The translations under genes and the position numbers were made by a program. From NCBI GenBank assembly GCA_031255415.1, contig JAIRSO010000064.1, positions 1 through 44,609 of the forward strand: 44,609 nucleotides of DNA, given 5' to 3'. Source of the stretch: Oscillospiraceae bacterium. Lineage in GTDB: Bacteria > Bacillota > Clostridia > Christensenellales > Aristaeellaceae. The notes beneath the pieces were generated by a model, which searched no databases, was not told the DNA's origin, and was given only the letters and a program-made list of their open reading frames with translations. This document shows positions 39,576-44,609 of the stretch, one piece after another (position 1 is the stretch's first letter; every line of letters starts with the position of its first letter).

Positions 39576-40511
39576 TTATCGTGAAAAACCCTCCCGTCGC
39601 GCCAATCGGTACAACGGTCGGTTTTGAACCTCTCTGTACGTCCTGCCCGCGTAGCCGCCGACTATGCCCAGCGCCGCCAGTATCAATCCGGTGCATTCCG
39701 CCATCATAGCCGCGACGGCGTTAAGCCCTAATCCTCCAACGCCCGACAGAGCCAGTATCATCAGCGTGAGCAGCCACAGCAATCCCGCGCAGACTAACGC
39801 AAACCCCAGCGCGGCAATCGCTCCCAGCGGCTTTACGGAGAACGAGTATACCCCGTTCGCCGCAAGGCGCAGCATCGTTCTTAAAGGATAATGCGTCTCT
39901 CCCGCGAAACGCTTATCGCGATGGAACTCGACGGCCTTCTGCTTGAATCCGATCCACGCGAACATCCCGCGCATATACCGATCGTGTTCGCGCATCCCGC
40001 GCACAGCGTCCGCCGCGCGGCGCGAGACCAGCCGGAAATCGCCCGTGTCTGCGGGTATATCCACGTCGGTCAGCGCGTTCAGCGCGCGGTAAAACGCGAA
40101 CGCCGTCGCTTTCTTGAACGCTGAATCCCCGTCGCGCGCGGCGCGCTTGCCGTACACCACATCGCATCCCTCGCGAAACCGCTCGTACATCTCGGGGATG
40201 ACCTCCGGCGGATCCTGCAGATCCGCGTCGATGATCGCGACCGCGTCTCCGTCCGCCGCGTCAAGACCCGCGGTCACCGCGATTTGATGCCCATGGTTGC
40301 GCGACAATCCCAACAACCGCACGCGATCATCCCCCGCTAACAACGACTCGATGATCTCCGCGGTGCGGTCTTGGCTGCCGTCGTCAACGTATATTATCTC
40401 ATAATCGATACGCATGCCGGACAGTACGTCGGTCAGGCGGCGGTGCGTCTCGTTAAGGCTCGCCTCCTCGTTGTACGCCGGGACTACGACCGATAGCATC
40501 GGCGCGCTCAT
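39576..40511 (-). CDS. GT2-family glycosyltransferase (polyprenyl-phosphate sugar synthase type)
   Basis: A 311-residue membrane-attached glycosyltransferase resembling dolichol/undecaprenyl-phosphate sugar transferases such as DPM1 or GtrB. The GT-A catalytic part shows LSVVVPAYNEEASLNETHRRL, the nucleotide motif IIYVDDGSQDRT, IIDADLQDPPEVIPEM, and DTGDFRLVSRRAADA. Two transmembrane helices make up the C-terminal 70 residues. It starts at ATG 40511 in an ATGA overlap with yabN/mazG. It sits between mazG and HU, where Firmicutes usually have no such gene, so it may be an insertion into the conserved cluster. The sugar donor is not readable. Confidence 0.9.
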   Translation of the reverse strand: MSAPMLSVVVPAYNEEASLNETHRRLTDVLSGMRIDYEIIYVDDGSQDRTAEIIESLLAGDDRVRLLGLSRNHGHQIAVTAGLDAADGDAVAIIDADLQDPPEVIPEMYERFREGCDVVYGKRAARDGDSAFKKATAFAFYRALNALTDVDIPADTGDFRLVSRRAADAVRGMREHDRYMRGMFAWIGFKQKAVEFHRDKRFAGETHYPLRTMLRLAANGVYSFSVKPLGAIAALGFALVCAGLLWLLTLMILALSGVGGLGLNAVAAMMAECTGLILAALGIVGGYAGRTYREVQNRPLYRLARREGFSR

Positions 40512-41950
40512 CGTTCCGCCTCGCCCGACTTCGCCTCGATCCAATAACGATCCAACTCGGCGCGCGTTAGACTGTGAATCTCCTTGCCCGCGCCGGCAGC
40601 CGCGCGCTCGACCCGCTCGAAACGGCGTATAAACTTCTCGATCGCGGCGTTTAGCGCTAGCTCCGGTTGCACGCCCGCCAGCCGCGCCGCGTTGACTACC
40701 GCGAACAACAGATCGCCCGTCTCCTCCTCGATACGCGGCAGATGAGACGGGTTCGGCTTGGCTCCGGCGCGCTCCAACTCGACGCGCAGCTCCCCGGTCT
40801 CCTCGGCGGCCTTGTCCATCCATTCCAGCGTGGTATAACTATCAAAACCTATGTCGCGCGCCTTCCTGAATACCTTTGCGGCGCGCATCAGCGCGGGTAG
40901 CTGCTTGGGTATGTCGCGCATCGCCCCGGACTGGGTATCTATGCGCTTCTCCTCGCGCTTGATCGCCTCCCAGTTTTTCAGAACCTGCGCGCTGGTGTCG
41001 GCCTTCGTCGCGCCGAATATGTGCGGATGGCGGCGGATCATCTTACCGCAGATGGCGGTGGTCACGTCGAGAATATCAAACCCGCCGCGCTGTTGATCCA
41101 CCTTCGCGTGGAACACGGTCTGAAGCATCACGTCGCCTAGCTCGTCGGCGAGCCTGTCGGGATCGCCCCGGTCGATAGCCTCGATGACCTCGCACGCTTC
41201 CTCGAGTATGTATTCGCGAAGCGTTATGTGATCCTGCTCCTTATCCCACGGGCATCCGGAGTCCGGATCGCGCAGGCGATCCATTATATCCACTAAATCG
41301 TAGAAGTCGTACCTGCTCCGCGACGATAACGGCGCTGGCGGAACCACCAGCCAACTGGAGTGATCGAACGCGCCGCCGCGATCCAGTTCCGCTAACGGGA
41401 TTCTCTCGCGCGTAGAGCCTCGCCCCAGCGTCACCATGAAGTTTTCGGGATACAGGGACAGCAGTTTTAACTTGATCTCCCCGGCGCGCAGAGCGCCGCC
41501 TATCTCCGTGATTACGAGCGCGCGCGTGGGATCAAGTCGCGCTCCGGTTACCGCGCTGGCTGCGAGGGTTATTACCTCGTCCGCGTCCGCTCCCGATAGA
41601 GCCAGCGCTTTCGCGGCCTGGCTCACGCCGGGCAGTATGGTTAGGTTGGCGTTCAGTTCGCGCAGACGCTTGGCGCAGCCGTCGGTGGTGGGATCGGGCG
41701 CGGCGTACACGCACGGCGCGGCGTTCATCACCGCGCGCGCCATATTCTCCCGAAGCGTATCGAAATCCTCCGCCTGTTCATACAGCGAGTCCAGAGCGCG
41801 GAACGGCACGTTCCTATCCTTCAGCCACTGCGCGGCGGGATGGCGCGAGGTGCGCAGCAGCACCGGAGCGCCCGACGCGAGAGCCTCCGCCGCGCCGACG
41901 GTCATCTCCGCCAGCGAGTCGCCCAGCGGCACGATGGTTATGTGAGCCAT
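40508..41950 (-). CDS. mazG: YabN/MazG: tetrapyrrole-methylase-like domain plus nucleotide pyrophosphohydrolase
   Basis: A 480-residue two-domain protein. The N-terminal ~220 residues resemble the SAM-binding tetrapyrrole methylase fold of YabN (ITIVPLGDSLAEMTVGAAEAL... LGRGSTRERI). The C-terminal part is MazG, which hydrolyses NTPs to NMP plus PPi: CPWDKEQDHITLREYILEEACEVIEAIDRGDPDRLADELGDVMLQTVFHA carries the EExxE and ExxD metal motifs, and a second MazG-like repeat follows. It lies 18 nt after the SpoVB-like gene in a conserved Firmicutes order. Overlap with the GT2 gene is ATGA. Confidence 0.94.
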   Translation of the reverse strand: MAHITIVPLGDSLAEMTVGAAEALASGAPVLLRTSRHPAAQWLKDRNVPFRALDSLYEQAEDFDTLRENMARAVMNAAPCVYAAPDPTTDGCAKRLRELNANLTILPGVSQAAKALALSGADADEVITLAASAVTGARLDPTRALVITEIGGALRAGEIKLKLLSLYPENFMVTLGRGSTRERIPLAELDRGGAFDHSSWLVVPPAPLSSRSRYDFYDLVDIMDRLRDPDSGCPWDKEQDHITLREYILEEACEVIEAIDRGDPDRLADELGDVMLQTVFHAKVDQQRGGFDILDVTTAICGKMIRRHPHIFGATKADTSAQVLKNWEAIKREEKRIDTQSGAMRDIPKQLPALMRAAKVFRKARDIGFDSYTTLEWMDKAAEETGELRVELERAGAKPNPSHLPRIEEETGDLLFAVVNAARLAGVQPELALNAAIEKFIRRFERVERAAAGAGKEIHSLTRAELDRYWIEAKSGEAER

Positions 41951-41968
41951 ATTATCGACCCGCGCTTA

Positions 41969-43612
41969 TCACAGCGCCTTTCTTTTTATTCGCCCCTTAA
42001 CGCGCGATAATCCTCGGAACTGCGCCAGATCATCCCAGCGCACCGCGCCCGTCAATGGCGCAGCTATCGCGTATGCCAGCATGCCCGCGCCTACCGCGAG
42101 CAGCGTCGTAGCGGGAGTGTCCGTGCCCAGCACGGCCTGGCACCCTAGAACGACCGCCGTCATGATCAGCGTACACATGCCCGGCTTGACGAGCAGATCC
42201 ATCACATGGAACCTTGTGCCCGTGCGCCTCATCGCGAACGCCAGATTGATCGAAGCGACCAGCGTATAACACGCCAAAGACGCTATCGGCGCGCCGAATA
42301 TGTTTATCCCGGGCAGACCGATCAGCATATAGTTGAGGCTGGTCTTGACCGCCGCGCCTATGACCAGCGTCCACATCGGGATGCGCTGAAGACCCACCCC
42401 CTGCAGCACCCCCTCCGCCGCCTGAACCAGTATGAACAGCGGTATCGTGAACGCGCCGATAGATAACAGCCGTCCGGCAGTGGCGATTTGATCCGCCGTG
42501 TATCCCGCGTATAGCAGCCGGATGATCGGCGTTGACAATATCGACATACCCAGCGCGCATGGCAATCCGACTAAGAACGCTAAGCGCAGGCTTAACATCG
42601 TTTGGCCTCGCACCTCGTACTTATCGCCGCGCGCGTTCGCGGCGGAGATCGCCGGAACCAGGCTCATCGCGACCGCGAGAGCCAGCGCGGTCGGTACGTT
42701 TAACAACGATAGCACGGAGCCGGACTGCAATCCGTAGAGCGTCTGCGCGCTCTCGTGCGTGAATCCCGCCGATATGAGCCGATTGATAATCATCGCGGAG
42801 TCGATGAACCCCAGCGACGGGACTATCGCAGCGCCTAGCGTGATGGGTACGGCTATCGCCAGCATCCGCAGGAGGACGGGGGCTTTGGATGAAACGGCGG
42901 GAGACTCGCACCCGTCGAGCGAGTCGCGGACGGCGGCGCCGCCGTTCCTCTTAATCCACAGCGCGGACACGACGACCATGTACCCCAGCGCGAGCGCCTC
43001 GCCGATCGTTATCCCTAGCAACGCCATCGCGGCAGCCATCGCCACGCCCCCGCGATTCATCCCCCACGCCGCCAGCGGGAACGATATCGCCACCTTCGCC
43101 AGCTGCTCGATCAACTGCGATACGGCCGTGGGCGACATTATCCTGCGCCCCTGCATATACCCCCGGAACGCGCTCATCAACGCCACGATCAGTATCGACG
43201 GCGCGATCATCTGGAACCCCATCCGCGCGCTGACCCCCGTCGCCGCGTCCGACGCGCCGATACGCTCCGCCAGCCAGCCGCTGCATATGAACATCAGTAT
43301 GGTTAGTATCGCTCCGATCGAGCCGGTCAGAACGAGGGCGGTCTTCAGCGTCTTATCCGCGCCGCGTCCGTCTCCGACCGCCGTGGCCTCCGCCACCATG
43401 CGCGATATCGCGACCGGAAGCCCCGCTGTCGAGAGAGTCAGCAGCAGCGTGTATGTCGGGTACACCGCCTGGTACAACCCTATCCCCTGCGCACCGATCC
43501 GCGCCGAAAGCTGCACGCGGAACACCATGCCGATAACCTTGCATATCAGCCCCGCCGCGCCTAGTATCGAGAAGCCGGCCAGCATCGTGCCGCCGCGCTT
43601 GTTATCGCCCAT
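41969..43612 (-). CDS. SpoVB-like lipid flippase of the MOP/MATE superfamily
   Basis: A 547-residue polytopic membrane protein with about 14 hydrophobic segments, of the SpoVB/MurJ-like branch of the MOP superfamily (polysaccharide or lipid-linked precursor export). It begins MLAGFSILGAAGLICKVIGMVFRVQLSARIGAQGIGLYQAVYPTYTLLLTLSTAGLPVAISRMV, the SpoVB hallmark. Slightly longer than the Bacillus protein, it probably helps spore cortex or wall precursor flipping. I start at ATG 43612, 6 nt after GGAGG; longer readings go back into the leader. It heads the operon with yabN/mazG and downstream genes, transcribed from the promoter at 43777-43805. Confidence 0.9.
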   Translation of the reverse strand: MGDNKRGGTMLAGFSILGAAGLICKVIGMVFRVQLSARIGAQGIGLYQAVYPTYTLLLTLSTAGLPVAISRMVAEATAVGDGRGADKTLKTALVLTGSIGAILTILMFICSGWLAERIGASDAATGVSARMGFQMIAPSILIVALMSAFRGYMQGRRIMSPTAVSQLIEQLAKVAISFPLAAWGMNRGGVAMAAAMALLGITIGEALALGYMVVVSALWIKRNGGAAVRDSLDGCESPAVSSKAPVLLRMLAIAVPITLGAAIVPSLGFIDSAMIINRLISAGFTHESAQTLYGLQSGSVLSLLNVPTALALAVAMSLVPAISAANARGDKYEVRGQTMLSLRLAFLVGLPCALGMSILSTPIIRLLYAGYTADQIATAGRLLSIGAFTIPLFILVQAAEGVLQGVGLQRIPMWTLVIGAAVKTSLNYMLIGLPGINIFGAPIASLACYTLVASINLAFAMRRTGTRFHVMDLLVKPGMCTLIMTAVVLGCQAVLGTDTPATTLLAVGAGMLAYAIAAPLTGAVRWDDLAQFRGLSRVKGRIKRKAL

Positions 43613-43637
43613 CGTCTCCTCCATCGGACATGCCAAA

Positions 43638-43670
43638 TTATGACAACCTATCCCGTCATAAAACGTTTTA
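43638..43670. promoter_or_regulatory. Two overlapping palindromes in the spoVB leader
   Basis: TTATGAC (43638-43644) and GTCATAA (43655-43661) form a perfect inverted repeat with a 10-nt spacer. Adjacent to it is the perfect 12-bp palindrome TAAAACGTTTTA (43659-43670). Both are AT-rich islands in GC-rich DNA, between the promoter and start codon of the spoVB-like gene, a likely operator position. The protein is unknown. Confidence 0.55.
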
Positions 43671-43776
43671 ACGCGCCCTGCGTGTCCCTTACCGTCGGAA
43701 TATGGCATGTGCTTCGTCCCTAAAGAATAGATTCATACTGCTTCGCGCAACGTCCGGATCGCTCCAGCGCGTAGTT

Positions 43777-43805
43777 ATTATAGCCGCTTATGCTGGATTC
43801 TACAA
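43777..43805 (-). promoter_or_regulatory. SigA-type promoter of the spoVB-mazG-HU-ispDF operon
   Basis: On the minus strand there is TTGTAG (43800-43805), 17 nt, and a perfect TATAAT (43777-43782). The transcription start would lie near 43770, giving a leader of about 155 nt that contains the two palindromes. It overlaps the upstream region of the divergent 43843 gene. Confidence 0.75.
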
Positions 43806-43842
43806 GCGCGGCGCGTGTATTCCGATCGAAGGAAGTGAAAAT

Positions 43843-44609
43843 ATGCCGGTGCAATACCACGATAACTATCCCGCCGCCAACATGCCGCGTCCAAACGACG
43901 GCGGCGAGTTCAAAGCGTACTTCGAGCCGCTTCTCAACACCCAGCCGCGCGCCGAGGACGAGGACGAGGCCGTCTACCCGCGCCGCCGCACCCAGGCGCG
44001 CGCGCTGAAGGACGCGGCGATCCACGCGATGCCGGAAACCGCGCAAAGCATAACCGGCCCGACGTTCGACGAGGACGAGGAGTATTTCAAACTGAACGAG
44101 GACACCGCGTGCCTAAGATACATATTAAAGGGGAAAACCCTGGGATTTTTGTACGACGGCAGTCTAGGCTCGATGACGTACGACCTCGATATACCGCCAA
44201 CGCTGGAAGAAGCGCAGGAGCAAGGCGGGTGCCTGGATCTAAGAGGATACGTGCCCGGACCGAAAACATCCGATCCCGCCGTATGGGCGCAGTATCAACT
44301 CGATCAGGAGCGGAAACGCAAACTGGACGAATTGACCGAACGCTATAAAGCTGAACTGGCTGAAGAGCAGTTCGGATGCGCCGCGTCCGCGCAAGGATAC
44401 CAGCATCTCGCGGGCGCGCAATGCGCCGAACCCGCGCAGCTTAGGTCATACAATCCATTTACCGCGTACGTCGTCGCGCGTGAGGTGGAAGGCGCGCGCG
44501 CGGCTGCCGCGGCTGAACAGACGCTCAATCCATACGGCGGATACCTGGGCGAAGACGGGGATATGGAGATATCCTACGGCCCGTATCAGGAGATTGAGCC
44601 ATACATATC
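43843..44609 (+). CDS. Unrecognised acidic protein, 3-prime truncated by window end
   Basis: An open frame runs from ATG 43843 (GGAAGTG 8 nt upstream) to the window edge, at least 255 residues with no stop. I do not recognise it. The N-terminal ~70 residues are Pro-, Asp- and Glu-rich and look disordered (NTQPRAEDEDEAVYPRRR). Residues about 75-125 include a compact segment (YFKLNEDTACLRYILKGKTLGFLYDGSLGSM); a charged, probably helical stretch follows at about 148-175 (QLDQERKRKLDELTERYKAELAEEQ), then Ala/Tyr/Gly-rich text with repeated NPY or NPF motifs (SYNPFTAY, LNPYGGY). There is no signal peptide or membrane segment. It is divergent from the spoVB-like operon; a structural or spore-associated role is only a guess. 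Confidence 0.72.
   Translation, partial: MPVQYHDNYPAANMPRPNDGGEFKAYFEPLLNTQPRAEDEDEAVYPRRRTQARALKDAAIHAMPETAQSITGPTFDEDEEYFKLNEDTACLRYILKGKTLGFLYDGSLGSMTYDLDIPPTLEEAQEQGGCLDLRGYVPGPKTSDPAVWAQYQLDQERKRKLDELTERYKAELAEEQFGCAASAQGYQHLAGAQCAEPAQLRSYNPFTAYVVAREVEGARAAAAAEQTLNPYGGYLGEDGDMEISYGPYQEIEPYI

Noticed and set aside
43720-44046. Antisense frame opposite the start of the 43843 gene
   Set aside because: It covers the spoVB promoter and lies opposite a better open frame with a ribosome binding site; composition is shadow-like.
1-44609. Mobile elements, prophage, tRNA or rRNA genes
   Set aside because: No transposase, integrase, phage structural gene, cloverleaf or rRNA-like sequence was found on either strand; gene order and base use are uniform throughout.

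Overview
The window reads as a GC-rich (roughly 60% by eye), spore-forming, Gram-positive anaerobe of the Clostridia. The evidence is a full-length SpoIVA behind a textbook SigE-type promoter, a SpoVB-like flippase in the conserved SpoVB-MazG-HU-RqcP neighbourhood, a CD1871A-type CXXC mini-protein, a clostridial long-form PurL, and many TTG/GTG starts set by strong AGGAGG-type ribosome binding sites. I see no tRNA, rRNA, insertion sequence, prophage or CRISPR array.

Layout. (1) 4-3422, minus: a zinc/manganese ABC uptake operon (small CXXC membrane protein, binding protein with a poly-Glu loop, ATPase, permease, lipoprotein). (2) 3603-5184, plus: a TlpA-like thioredoxin lipoprotein, a 48-residue CXXC protein and a membrane ferredoxin, probably a thiol/electron-transfer unit. 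(3) 5134-7022, minus: a YtrA-type GntR repressor with ABC ATPase and permease; promoter and palindromic operator are visible. (4) 7248-14236: a carbohydrate locus with a sugar isomerase/epimerase divergent from an LplB-YtcP-LipO type importer, a GH29 alpha-L-fucosidase-like enzyme and an SDR dehydrogenase. (5) 14324-16640: spoIVA and a hypothetical protein made of two similar beta-rich repeats. (6) 16862-28209: a nine-gene purine operon (purE, C, F, M, N, PurO-type IMP cyclohydrolase, stand-alone AICAR transformylase, purD, purL). It has a structured leader and an unusual tandem RNA-like repeat between purE and purC; purB and purK are not in the window. (7) 28273-36990: a nine-gene operon combining D-peptide hydrolases, a D-amino-acid transaminase, both halves of a D-glutamate-cyclase-like protein (DUF4392 and DUF1445) and the three 5-oxoprolinase subunits PxpA, B and C, ending in an S12 serine hydrolase. 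(8) 37138-43612, minus: spoVB-like, yabN/mazG, a GT2 glycosyltransferase, HU, rqcP, an ispD-ispF fusion and dcd. (9) 43843 to the window end, plus: an unrecognised acidic protein, cut by the window edge.

The most interesting region is (7). I infer a route that takes peptidoglycan-type D-peptides to free D-amino acids, funnels the amino group into D-glutamate, cyclises it to 5-oxo-D-proline and reopens it to glutamate. The parts are individually known families; their assembly in one translationally coupled operon, and especially the DUF4392 and DUF1445 domains (fused in the animal enzyme DGLUCY) as separate genes flanking pxpB and pxpC, is what deserves testing. Second in interest is the pair of 46-bp repeats at 17362-17453, whose hairpins differ by compensatory changes.
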